34,268 nt of DNA from Anaerolineae bacterium (GTDB taxonomy: Bacteria > Chloroflexota > Anaerolineae > Epilineales > Epilineaceae): assembly GCA_029262755.1 (NCBI GenBank), contig JAJCYU010000284.1, forward strand, positions 1 to 34,268, read 5' to 3'. Shown here piece by piece: positions 7,758 to 15,777 of the stretch (positions are counted from its first letter, which is position 1; every line of letters begins with the position of its first letter). The notes beneath the pieces were generated by a model that was not told the origin of the DNA, ran no database searches, and saw nothing but the letters and a program-made list of their open reading frames with translations. The position numbers were made by a program, and so were the translations under genes.

Positions 7758-9397
7758 AGGCGGGCACGCCCGACAGCGCGCCGTAGGTCGGTCATGAGCA
7801 GTACAGCCAGACCTGTTGCGAGCAAACCAAGCGCGATCGGTGCGGCCGGAAGATTCTGGGGCGCCCCACCGGCGTCGACGCGGAACACGTCGACGCTGAG
7901 CTCACCGCCTGCTCGCCACGGCCCGATGCGCAGCTCGTGATCGGCCAGGTCGAGTCCGTCCGCAAGTACGACCTCCTCCCAGCCCTGACCCTCCTTCAAC
8001 GAAATGCTGGCCAGCTCCCTGCCATCGACGTGCACGCGTAGCCCGCCGGCCTGCGGCCCTTGAAGCGCACGAACACTTACGCTACGCCCATGAAAGCGCA
8101 TTGTGAGGGAGGCGTCCGGCGATCGGGCGACCAGCGCGTGCTCGTCGCTCGCTCCGTCGGCACGTTGCCATGCCCAGTCGTCCAACGATTCGGGCTGAAC
8201 GGGCGCGCTTCGTTCTTGCCAGTACCCCGGGGTCGCGACCAAGAGTTCGTCGCTGAAGGCAACCTCGCGTACGGCGTCGTAGACGCGCTTCGCTACGAAA
8301 TCCACGCTGACCATCTGGAAGTAGCTGTCGGCGAACTCGCCGAGGAAGCGTTCGCGCCGAAAATACCAGATGCCGAACACGCCGGCCCACGGCCACTGCG
8401 CTTGTGCGTAGCTCACCCCGTCCACGGTCCACGTGGCCTGAACGCTCTCGTCCACCCGACCCCAAATGTTGTCCTCGACCCACTCCGGCGCCGCGGTCCA
8501 CCCGTACTCGCTAAACCAGATTGCCTTCCGCTCGTCGTCGAACTCCTCCATGATGGTGCGCTGCAACTCCGTGCGCCGAACGTTGAGCACATCGGGCGCC
8601 GGCGCATCGTCCGGTGGACGTTCTTTGCCGAACGCGTTGGCCGCCAGCACATCGAAGTGCTCGCGTGCGCCGGCCTCGTACATGCCCCGAAGGTAATCCA
8701 AGTCGTTGAGGTTGCCCGCGAGGCTGACGTCCTCGTTGTTGATCGCCAGCGGTGCGGCCAGGATCACGACGTCCGGATCGGCGGCCCGCGCGGTGGCGGC
8801 GGATCGAGCGAGCAGATCGACATAGGCGGCCGGATCCGCAGGCAACCAACCCCATTCGCTGCTCAGATTCGGTTCGTTCCACACTTGAAAGAAGCGCACC
8901 CGACCCTGAAAGTGCGCCACGGCTTCGCCCAGAAAGCGCGCGTAGTCATCGGGGTCCTTGGGAAGTCCATTGGCACCGGCGTCGAACTCACCCGTGGCCC
9001 ATTGGGGTGGCCAATCGACCCGGAAGATCACTTCGATTCCAGCCTCGCGGTACAGGCTGACGATCGCGTCATACTTGGCCCAATCGAACACGCCCTGCTC
9101 GCGCTCCACCTCGCTCCAAAGCAGATGCTGCTTCGCGAAGCGCAGGCCGGCATCGCGTGCCATGTCCACCGTCAACTCGCGCTTCCACGCCTCGACCTCG
9201 CGCTCGAGGAAGAAGTTGGCGCCCCAAGGATGAACATCCGCAAGGGGAATCGGGTTGAGCCGCCGCGACTGGGGTGGCGAAAGGCCCAGCGCGGAGTCGG
9301 GGCTACGGCCCAGGAACCACCAGCCAAGCGCGCCGAGGCAAAGCACAAGCGCGATGCTCGTCAGCCGCATGCGACGCAGCAAGGGAGGCGGGATCAT
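7754..9397 (-). CDS. Membrane-anchored clan-A glycoside hydrolase-like protein
   Basis: A 547-residue (beta/alpha)8-barrel glycosidase-like protein of the GH-A clan (GH39/GH5-like style). The acid/base Glu is probably Glu175 in QVWNEPN, and the nucleophile Glu297 in WFSEYGW. Other barrel landmarks are HPWGANFF near residue 57 and FRVDWPPQWA near 125. An N-terminal hydrophobic helix (LTSIALVLCLGALGWWFLG) acts as signal or anchor. After the barrel comes a beta-rich domain (~430-510) and a second hydrophobic helix near the C-terminus (PIALGLLATGLAVLL) followed by Arg residues. The frame is open for 110 codons further upstream but that part is low-quality Arg/Pro sequence. ATG 9397 has no Shine-Dalgarno; a 22-bp palindrome ends 4 bp before it. 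The substrate cannot be told. Confidence 0.8.
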   Translation of the reverse strand: MIPPPLLRRMRLTSIALVLCLGALGWWFLGRSPDSALGLSPPQSRRLNPIPLADVHPWGANFFLEREVEAWKRELTVDMARDAGLRFAKQHLLWSEVEREQGVFDWAKYDAIVSLYREAGIEVIFRVDWPPQWATGEFDAGANGLPKDPDDYARFLGEAVAHFQGRVRFFQVWNEPNLSSEWGWLPADPAAYVDLLARSAATARAADPDVVILAAPLAINNEDVSLAGNLNDLDYLRGMYEAGAREHFDVLAANAFGKERPPDDAPAPDVLNVRRTELQRTIMEEFDDERKAIWFSEYGWTAAPEWVEDNIWGRVDESVQATWTVDGVSYAQAQWPWAGVFGIWYFRRERFLGEFADSYFQMVSVDFVAKRVYDAVREVAFSDELLVATPGYWQERSAPVQPESLDDWAWQRADGASDEHALVARSPDASLTMRFHGRSVSVRALQGPQAGGLRVHVDGRELASISLKEGQGWEEVVLADGLDLADHELRIGPWRAGGELSVDVFRVDAGGAPQNLPAAPIALGLLATGLAVLLMTDLRRAVGRARL

Positions 9398-9401
9398 GCG
9401 C

Positions 9402-9423
9402 GGCGTCGTGGCGCCACGACGCC
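9402..9423. promoter_or_regulatory. Perfect 22-bp palindrome just before the glycosidase start
   Basis: GGCGTCGTGGC (9402-9412) is followed without a gap by its exact reverse complement (9413-9423). It ends 4 bp before the start codon on the minus strand, in the place of the ribosome binding site. It could be an operator or an RNA stem that hides the start. Its last five bases are shared with the terminator-like stem next to it. Confidence 0.55.
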
Positions 9424-9444
9424 CGGTCGCGAGGGACCGGGCGT
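9419..9444 (-). terminator. Strong 10-bp hairpin after the exported beta-sandwich gene
   Basis: ACGCCCGGTC (9419-9428) pairs with GACCGGGCGT (9435-9444) around a 6-nt loop, 45 nt after the stop codon of the gene ending at 9489. No T-run follows, so it could be a stall or attenuation hairpin rather than a classical intrinsic terminator. Confidence 0.5.
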
Positions 9445-9488
9445 GCGGCGGTTCAGCCCGCGTGTCAGCCGTCGGACGGCGACGAGGC

Positions 9489-11726
9489 TCAGCGGGTACG
9501 GCCCATCGGCAGCAGCGCCTCGGGGGCAAGTCTTTCGATACGGGGTGATCCTTGCATCGAGGTTGGCCGGCCCACGATCTCGACGGGTGCGCTCCGGGAC
9601 GGATCGAAATCATCGCGATCCCAACCACGGACCGTGGCCAGGTCGGCTGCGTTCGGCGCGACCGCGCGCATGGGCACCACGTGCATTCCCTCCGGCGTGC
9701 ACAACTCGAGCACGACGTTGTCGACACGGAAGTTGGTCAGCAACTCGTTGGCGTTGAGGATGCCGACCAACAACAGATGCGCTTCGTCGAAGCCCTCACC
9801 TTGCACGAATCCGGACGTGATGTCTGCTTGCAACGGCCACCATCTATCGCTGGGGAACGGCGTCGTCGTGTTGGGAGCAAAGCTGTCCTCGCTGACGGCC
9901 ACCAACGAACGACCATCGTCGTTGGTGTTGCCACGGGTTCCGATGCCGAATCGATCCGCGTTGTCACCGTTGCTTCGATCTTCCTGACTCACGACATTGA
10001 GCCACCATCGGACCGTGGCCGACTCCAACTCGCCTTCCGGTAGGGTGGTCACCGGCTCGAGTGCCATGACCGCTTCTTGAGCACCGGGGTAGAGTCCGAA
10101 GATCACGCCGAAGTTGCTCTGGAGAGCGCCATCCGCCCTGATGCTTGCTTGGTTGTTGGCGGACTGTTGCTGCCAGCCGACATTGGGACCCTGCTCGAAG
10201 TCGCCGTTGACCAACGGGTTCGTGCAGTTGGCCGGCAACGTCGGCTTGGGCGTAGCTTCGCCGGGCGGCGTCGGGCTCGCGGTCGGGGGGTTGGCGCCGG
10301 GCGTTGCCGTCGGTCCCGGGCTACCGGGCACGATCTCTGCGGTGCGCGACGCGGCGGCCACGTCAGAGCCACGCAGGTAAATGGATGTGCGATAGCGTCC
10401 GTTCGGCACCGGGATCGCGTTACCGGAGGCATCCACGAAGCCGACGCACTGGAATGCGAAGCTCGCCTCGGCCGGCGCGTCAAACGTGTCGTTCACACCC
10501 GTGACATTGCCCGGGTCCAACTCCTCGAACACGCCGCCTCGTTCGACAAACCATTGCACGCGCATGGGGGTCCCCACCACCATGTCACGCCATTGCTCCC
10601 GCGCGCACAGCTGCTGAATACCATTGGTGAAGCGCGTGCCTTCATTGGCCAACGCGCCGGTCTCGCGGTTGATGTCCGTTCCAAAGTCCACGGAGATCGA
10701 CCCCGTCTGCGGTGTGGGGAATTCGCTGGGCAGGTTCGCCTTGTCGAAGTTGTTGAACACGAAGGGAAGGAAGGCGCGGTTTGGATCCGGTGCCGGTCCT
10801 GGGCCCGGACCGGGTCCCGGCTGCGGCGTCGAGCTGGCGGTGGGCACCGGGCTTGGGCCCGGGCCTGGATCGCTGATCGTCTTGCCGACGATCTCGACGT
10901 TGTCGATGATGACGCCCATATGGGTTCCTTCGGGCGTCAAATCGCGGTGGATGAAGTAGACGAATACCTCATCGAGACCTCCGGCCAGCGCAAACTCAAG
11001 CGGCTCTCCCCAACCCACCCATTGCTTGCGTGGCCCATCTTCGCTCGCGAGCGTCCGGCAGTCCAAATTGGTCGTGCTGTCACGCCGGTCGGTGCATACG
11101 AGGAAGGCCTTCGCCTCCGCCGCATTGTTTGGTTCGCCGGTACGGACGGGGAGGTCGGGGTAGAACTGGTGTTGGACGGTCAGCCCGTCTGGAAACGCCG
11201 TGAGATCCATGGGCCCGTAGGCTAACACGCTGGCAACCGGGTCCGCGTACACGCCGCCAAATCCGAGCGTGCCACCAATGGTCCCGCCACCAATGGACCA
11301 AGCCGCCTGAACGCCGCCGTCCCGCGGGACCTCGATATCTTCCATGGCCCATATGAAGTTCGGGTCTACACCCTCGGGAGCAAGGTCATCGAAGGTGCGC
11401 CACCCTGTGGGCGGAAACTCCGTGCCTTCGAAATCTTGACTCTCCAAGACCTCATCCATCGTGTCGAAGGAAGACCGGTTCGCGCTGGGGCGAATGCCGG
11501 CCGGCACGACCGGAACGGTGTCGTTGATCTCGAGCACCCGTCCTCGGAGCAGGTCGTCGGGCGCATGCGCAGCCGCAAGGCCGGAGCCGGAAGCCAACAA
11601 ACGCGCCTCCAAGTCCTCACCAACGTCCTGCGCATGGGATGGACCGCCGGAAGACGCAAGGACGCCCACCGCGACGGCGATAGGCATGAGCACGACGAGG
11701 CCCGTGCGCGCGAACTGTCCGAACAT
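9489..11726 (-). CDS. Large exported multi-domain beta-sandwich protein
   Basis: A 745-residue exported protein. The ATG has an excellent Shine-Dalgarno (AGGGAGGAAG) and a standard signal peptide (LVVLMPIAVAVGVLASSG, SHAQ). Domains in order: a cleaved-adhesin/MAM-like sandwich opening with QDFEGTEFPPTGW and closing with MGVIIDNVEIVG (~80-275); a Pro/Gly linker; AFLPFVFNN, a variant of the 'YLP' motif; a second beta domain (~340-470); a P/T linker; and a C-terminal domain opening LVNGDFEQGPNVGW (~510-680), typical of carbohydrate-binding jelly rolls. No catalytic residues are seen. Probably binds surface or extracellular glycans or protein. Its first module is paralogous to the next upstream gene; 257 bp without recognisable elements separates them. 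Confidence 0.8.
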   Translation of the reverse strand: MFGQFARTGLVVLMPIAVAVGVLASSGGPSHAQDVGEDLEARLLASGSGLAAAHAPDDLLRGRVLEINDTVPVVPAGIRPSANRSSFDTMDEVLESQDFEGTEFPPTGWRTFDDLAPEGVDPNFIWAMEDIEVPRDGGVQAAWSIGGGTIGGTLGFGGVYADPVASVLAYGPMDLTAFPDGLTVQHQFYPDLPVRTGEPNNAAEAKAFLVCTDRRDSTTNLDCRTLASEDGPRKQWVGWGEPLEFALAGGLDEVFVYFIHRDLTPEGTHMGVIIDNVEIVGKTISDPGPGPSPVPTASSTPQPGPGPGPGPAPDPNRAFLPFVFNNFDKANLPSEFPTPQTGSISVDFGTDINRETGALANEGTRFTNGIQQLCAREQWRDMVVGTPMRVQWFVERGGVFEELDPGNVTGVNDTFDAPAEASFAFQCVGFVDASGNAIPVPNGRYRTSIYLRGSDVAAASRTAEIVPGSPGPTATPGANPPTASPTPPGEATPKPTLPANCTNPLVNGDFEQGPNVGWQQQSANNQASIRADGALQSNFGVIFGLYPGAQEAVMALEPVTTLPEGELESATVRWWLNVVSQEDRSNGDNADRFGIGTRGNTNDDGRSLVAVSEDSFAPNTTTPFPSDRWWPLQADITSGFVQGEGFDEAHLLLVGILNANELLTNFRVDNVVLELCTPEGMHVVPMRAVAPNAADLATVRGWDRDDFDPSRSAPVEIVGRPTSMQGSPRIERLAPEALLPMGRTR

Positions 11727-11983
11727 AGTGCTTCCTCCCTACAGAGATCGAGGCGCCGCCATGGGCGCACGTAGTGGTCACGAATGAGGGCGATACGGGG
11801 CTGCGAGGAGCCCGGTTCGACGGTGCGACAGTCTATCACGCGTCCTAGTGGGCCGCGAAGTCCTTCCCTGGTTGGCAGGGTGGCACGGCAGGCGCGTTGC
11901 CGGAGTCGTTCCGCCACGGACACGCCGCCACGTTATGTTCAGCGCCCGTCGATGCCTGCCCCGTCCGAGGCGCATACACGCAC

Positions 11984-13177
11984 TTACTCCGCGCTGCGGG
12001 GAACGACCGCGAAGGGCAGATAGACGATGTCGAAGGGCACCTCGCTCGTCGGACCCGCGGTGGGCGGGTCGGCGGGCGTGGAGGTCACCTCCGTGGTACT
12101 CGTCGCCGTAACCGGTGCATCGGGCGTTGTTGTGGTCGCGGCGGGCTGCGTGGGTGTACCTACCGGCGGAACCAATGTGGCGACGGTGGTCTCCGTCGGC
12201 GTAGTACGGCTTGGCGTCGCGCTCGGCGTCCTTCCCGGAATCGGGGTCAGCGTCGCGGTTGCGCTCGCGCGCGGAGTAATCGACGGCGGTACGTCGCTCG
12301 GCGTAGACGACGGCGTTAGCGTCGCCGAATTCGTTGGCACGCCTGTCGGGGGCGTCGTGGTCGTTGGTGACGGGGTGACGCTCGGCGTCGCTTCCTGCGT
12401 TCCCGTGGGCCGCGGCGTCAACGTCGGAGGGCGCGTTGGGCCTGCGGTGGCGGATGGGAAGCGAGTCGGCGTCGGGCCGCCTGATCCACCGCGGCCGCGA
12501 ATCACGACCTCGTCGATCAACGCACCGTAGTCGCCACCCTGCGCGAGGATGTCAGAATAGCGGATCTCCACCCATACGGACTGCCGGTTGCCCGCGTCCG
12601 TGAAGACCATGCCCGGATCCGGAAAGGTGGCCCAGTCCGTCTCATCGATGCCCGTGCCAAAGCAACCATACTCTTCGCCAACGCCCTCCCCGACGACGCA
12701 AACGGTGAAGGACTGCACGCTCGGCGCCTGGAGCTTGAACAGGAAGTTGACCTCGAGCCCGCCGGGATAGCTCTGCGTGTCGATCGGACCGAAGCGAAGG
12801 ATCGTAAACACACTGCTCAGATACGGATCTAGACAGCCGAGCATGGCACCCGCTTCGCCGTCGCGCACGGACCATGCGACCGCGTCACCACCGCCCGGAG
12901 CCGGGTCGCAGGTCTCTCGTCCCCACGTGTACTGCGGGTTGGTTCCTCCTTGGCTGGCGAATACGTCGACCGACTCCCATCCGGGCGGCGGAAAACTCGG
13001 GTCCTCGAAGGACTGCTCCTCCAGCACGGTCGACTGCGCCGTCGGCGCGGCCGAGAGCGGCGAACGCAACGTGTCCATCATCGCCCATCCGAAGCTGCAC
13101 GTCGTGGCGGCTAGCAGGCCTACAAACGCGAAACGCCGGAAATGGCGCCTGGCAACGTGTCGAGCGTGGTGACTCAT
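11984..13177 (-). CDS. Exported beta-sandwich protein with P/T-rich stalk and terminal YLP motif
   Basis: A 397-residue exported protein. ATG 13177 has GAGGAGA at good distance; a frame 27 codons longer lacks this. After a long basic n-region comes the hydrophobic FAFVGLLAATTCSFGWAMM. Residues ~45-225 form one sandwich, SFEDPSFPPPGWESVD to YGALIDEVVIRG, closely matching the first module of the neighbouring 745-residue protein, with four Cys. A ~150-residue Thr/Pro/Ser stalk follows, ending in DIVYLPFAVVPRSAE. The stalk and end motif are typical of exported proteins of Chloroflexota as I remember them. It lies 77 bp after the LuxR-Kelch regulator gene and may be controlled by it. Confidence 0.8.
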   Translation of the reverse strand: MSHHARHVARRHFRRFAFVGLLAATTCSFGWAMMDTLRSPLSAAPTAQSTVLEEQSFEDPSFPPPGWESVDVFASQGGTNPQYTWGRETCDPAPGGGDAVAWSVRDGEAGAMLGCLDPYLSSVFTILRFGPIDTQSYPGGLEVNFLFKLQAPSVQSFTVCVVGEGVGEEYGCFGTGIDETDWATFPDPGMVFTDAGNRQSVWVEIRYSDILAQGGDYGALIDEVVIRGRGGSGGPTPTRFPSATAGPTRPPTLTPRPTGTQEATPSVTPSPTTTTPPTGVPTNSATLTPSSTPSDVPPSITPRASATATLTPIPGRTPSATPSRTTPTETTVATLVPPVGTPTQPAATTTTPDAPVTATSTTEVTSTPADPPTAGPTSEVPFDIVYLPFAVVPRSAE

Positions 13178-13254
13178 GCCGATTCTCCTCGTCGCCGTAG
13201 CGGCGACTTGTTCGGGACCCAAGATCGGCCGCTCGGCGGCTCGCGCAACGGTCC

Positions 13255-14703
13255 TCAACGGAATTCCAAGGTACGGAACGTCTCATAGCGATATGCGTCT
13301 TGCGATAGCCCGGTTCCCGCGCCTGTCGTACCGCCGGCCAAGAACAAAGTCCGGCCAAGCAACGCCATCCCGGCGCCGCGGCGCGGCGTGGGTCCCGGCA
13401 CCCGCGCGAAGGGCACCCAACCGGCATCGATGTCTTCCAACGTCAATCCAATCGTGCCCGCATCGTTCTCAAGCGCGGCGTCCCAGCCGCCTCCGACGAC
13501 GTAGAGTCGGTTGACCGGATTGTCCAACGCGACCATCGCGTGCCCGGCTCGGCCGCGAGGCAGCGCCAACGCATCGGGATCCCAAGCGGGTTTGGCGAAG
13601 GGCCGATACACCCAATGGTCCGTTTCGAGATCGCCGTCGCGATCGCGACCGCCCACCAAATGGATTTCGTCCCGATCGGCGATCGCCGCCGCCGCGAGAT
13701 CGGCCCTGGGCGCCGGTAGGCGGTCGACGACGGCCCATGCGTTCAGTTCGGGATCGAAGCGCAGGACCTCGTCCAACGCGCTGTCCGCTTCGTCCGTCGT
13801 GCGCCCGCCGAAGAGATAGGCCTGGCCGTCGAGCACCGCGAGCGCATACGCGCATCGAGGTGAGGGCAGCGATGCGGATGTCTGCCATCGATCTTGGGCA
13901 GGATCGTAGATTTCCACGTCGGCGATCGCATTCCCGCGTGCGTCACAACCGCCAGGCACGAGCAGGCGCCCGCGCAGCTCTGCAACCTGCACGTCGCGCA
14001 CTGCGAGCGGCTTGGCGCGCAGCGCGAGCCACGCGACTTCCCGAGGCTCGAACACGAGCAACTCCGAGAGCACGCGCGCCCCGTCGAAACCGCCGACGGC
14101 AAACACGCGCCCCCCCACGACGCCCAACGCGAGACCCGTGCGCGGCTCGGGCAACGGTCGAATGGGCACCCACAACGGGAGCCCACGCGGCTGCGCCTGC
14201 GGCGTTGCCGTAGCGAGGGCCCGGCCCGGACCAATCGACGAAGCATCCCGCACGATCACGGCCAATAGTGCCAGCGTTAGAACCACCACGACGCCACCGA
14301 GTCTGCGGACGTTGCGGCCATGACGACCCTGGGCGCGTTCGAGCTCGGCGGCGCGTTGCCGTTCCCGCTCCAAGGCCTCCGCGAGCTCGCGTGTGGCATG
14401 AGCGCGCGCTTCTTCATCCTCGTCGTCCGGAGTATCGATTGCGACGAGGCCGAACTCGAAGGCATGCAAGGCCATCTCCACCCGATTGGAGGTGCCGAGC
14501 TTGCCGTTGATGTTGGTGACGTGCTTCTTGACCGTCGCCTCGGAAACCCCGCGCTGGTGTGCGATCTCGCGGTTCGACGCGCCGGTCGCAACGAGGCGAA
14601 TCACCTCGAGCTCGGTCTCGCTCAGTCGTGCGACGGGCGAGGGCTCAGCCTCGTCGGCGCCGCTCGCGCCGCGCGCGCTGGCGCCTTCGAGTGGGTCGGT
14701 CAT
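13255..14703 (-). CDS. Transmembrane LuxR-type regulator with external Kelch propeller
   Basis: A 482-residue protein that joins a DNA-binding domain to an external sensor. Residues ~26-85 are a GerE/LuxR HTH (LSETELEVIRLVATGASNRE, then VSEATVKKHVTNINGKLG). Residues ~98-128 are a charged Ala/Glu/Arg coiled coil. A basic stretch (GRHGRNVRR) precedes one TM helix at ~136-152, which places the HTH in the cytoplasm. The outside part (~175-482) has six Kelch-type GG blades, e.g. VFAVGGFDG, LLVPGGCD, YLFGGR, IHLVGGRD, LYVVGGGW and LFLAGG. This is a ToxR-like one-component plan with LuxR HTH. Its own promoter lies directly at the start. Targets are unknown; the downstream exported proteins are the obvious guess. 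Confidence 0.9.
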   Translation of the reverse strand: MTDPLEGASARGASGADEAEPSPVARLSETELEVIRLVATGASNREIAHQRGVSEATVKKHVTNINGKLGTSNRVEMALHAFEFGLVAIDTPDDEDEEARAHATRELAEALERERQRAAELERAQGRHGRNVRRLGGVVVVLTLALLAVIVRDASSIGPGRALATATPQAQPRGLPLWVPIRPLPEPRTGLALGVVGGRVFAVGGFDGARVLSELLVFEPREVAWLALRAKPLAVRDVQVAELRGRLLVPGGCDARGNAIADVEIYDPAQDRWQTSASLPSPRCAYALAVLDGQAYLFGGRTTDEADSALDEVLRFDPELNAWAVVDRLPAPRADLAAAAIADRDEIHLVGGRDRDGDLETDHWVYRPFAKPAWDPDALALPRGRAGHAMVALDNPVNRLYVVGGGWDAALENDAGTIGLTLEDIDAGWVPFARVPGPTPRRGAGMALLGRTLFLAGGTTGAGTGLSQDAYRYETFRTLEFR

Positions 14704-14711
14704 GGGCCGGG

Positions 14712-14720
14712 ATTATACCA
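14712..14720 (-). promoter_or_regulatory. Perfect extended -10 promoter of the LuxR-Kelch gene
   Basis: On the minus strand TGG-TATAAT ends 8 nt before the ATG at 14703, which predicts an mRNA with a 0-2 nt leader. No -35 match at 16-18 bp is seen, as expected for an extended -10 promoter. The TAA inside TATAAT is the stop codon of the upstream methyltransferase gene. Confidence 0.6.
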
Positions 14721-15777
14721 CGCGGCGCCCGATCCAAAGGGGAAAGACGGCCGGCGGCCTTCGCCGTCGCACATGGGCCTTGAGCGGGCGCATTGCCATG
14801 CGCCAGCCGAGCCACGGACGCGAGCGGCGCCACCGCACCATGCCGCCGACCTCCCCGTCCACGAGGTCGCGCGCCACCAGAAACTCGCGGCTGCCCAAGG
14901 CGTCGGAGGCGAAACCGTAGCGTTGTAGGTAGGCTTCGCGCCGCTCGGCGACCATCCGTCGGCCATGGCTCGAGTGTGCGTAGAACGGTGAGTCGACGAC
15001 TACGAGCCTGCCACCGGGTCGTACGACTCCGCTCGCACGGGTAAGGGTGCGCGCGGGGTCCGGGCTGTAATGCAGCGCCGCGTTGAAGATCACCACATCC
15101 GCACTTCCAGCGGCGAGCGGCAGGTCGTCGAAATCCGCCTCCAAGCGCGCATACCGTGCTGGAGGAGCCGCGGCAGCCGCCGCGTGCAATCCATCGTGCG
15201 GATCGACCGTCACGTCGACCGCGAGCACGCGGTGACCCGCAAGCGCAAGACGGCGGCTTAGCCATCCATTGCCTGCCCCGATGTCGAGGATGCGACTACC
15301 GGCGGGCAGCTGTTGCAGCAACCGTCGGTCCAGATGTCGATAAGAACGAGCGCGGACAGCCCAGGCCGCGGCCATGGGATCGCCCGTACGGGCAAACGGA
15401 AGTCGCTGCACGGCGGCGCGCCCCCCTTCGCCGCGTCCCTCCGCATGGCGCACTTGCGCGTATTCCTCGACGAACTGTTCCAGGCGCTCGCCTAACGAAC
15501 CGGCCGGTCCGCGCCATACGCCCGCGTCCAAGCGCAGGCGCCACCCATCGGTGGCGCACGTCGGACCCGTACCCGGCTCCGATGCGGCGCCATCCAACGG
15601 CAGGTGCCCGAGCGCACGCTTACAGCGCGGACAACGGATCGGCCAACCCGATGCCGCGATCGCCTCCTGCTCGCCCTGGCCGGCTGGTGCTGTTCGTCGC
15701 CGTGTTCGCGTTGCGTTCAGCGTGGAAACCTCATACCTCGGGCGTGCCCGTGCCCGTGCCTGTGCCCGAGTCTCCAC
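14713..15777 (-). CDS. Class I SAM-dependent methyltransferase with N-terminal Cys motif
   Basis: About 354 residues. The Rossmann SAM motif is RILDIGAGNGW (~162-172), followed by acidic VLAVDV and by DVVIFNAALHYSPD and RPGGRLVVVDSP, the standard class I methyltransferase order. Upstream, RCPRCKRALG (Cys49, Cys52) and a third Cys near 74 look like the small zinc ribbon often found at the N-terminus of such enzymes, with the fourth ligand missing. The start is uncertain: no ATG lies near the ribbon, so I take GTG 15777, which overlaps the end of the radical SAM gene by 47 bp. The substrate is unknown; the overlap suggests it works with the radical SAM protein. The stop lies inside the promoter of the next gene. 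Confidence 0.75.
   Translation of the reverse strand: METRAQARARARPRYEVSTLNATRTRRRTAPAGQGEQEAIAASGWPIRCPRCKRALGHLPLDGAASEPGTGPTCATDGWRLRLDAGVWRGPAGSLGERLEQFVEEYAQVRHAEGRGEGGRAAVQRLPFARTGDPMAAAWAVRARSYRHLDRRLLQQLPAGSRILDIGAGNGWLSRRLALAGHRVLAVDVTVDPHDGLHAAAAAAPPARYARLEADFDDLPLAAGSADVVIFNAALHYSPDPARTLTRASGVVRPGGRLVVVDSPFYAHSSHGRRMVAERREAYLQRYGFASDALGSREFLVARDLVDGEVGGMVRWRRSRPWLGWRMAMRPLKAHVRRRRPPAVFPLWIGRRVV

Noticed and set aside
8060-9757. 565-codon plus-strand frame over the glycosidase
   Set aside because: No domain or ribosome site; the minus strand has both catalytic Glu motifs.
11811-11835. GGTTCGA resembling a tRNA T-loop
   Set aside because: No matching acceptor, D-arm or anticodon stem can be formed around it.
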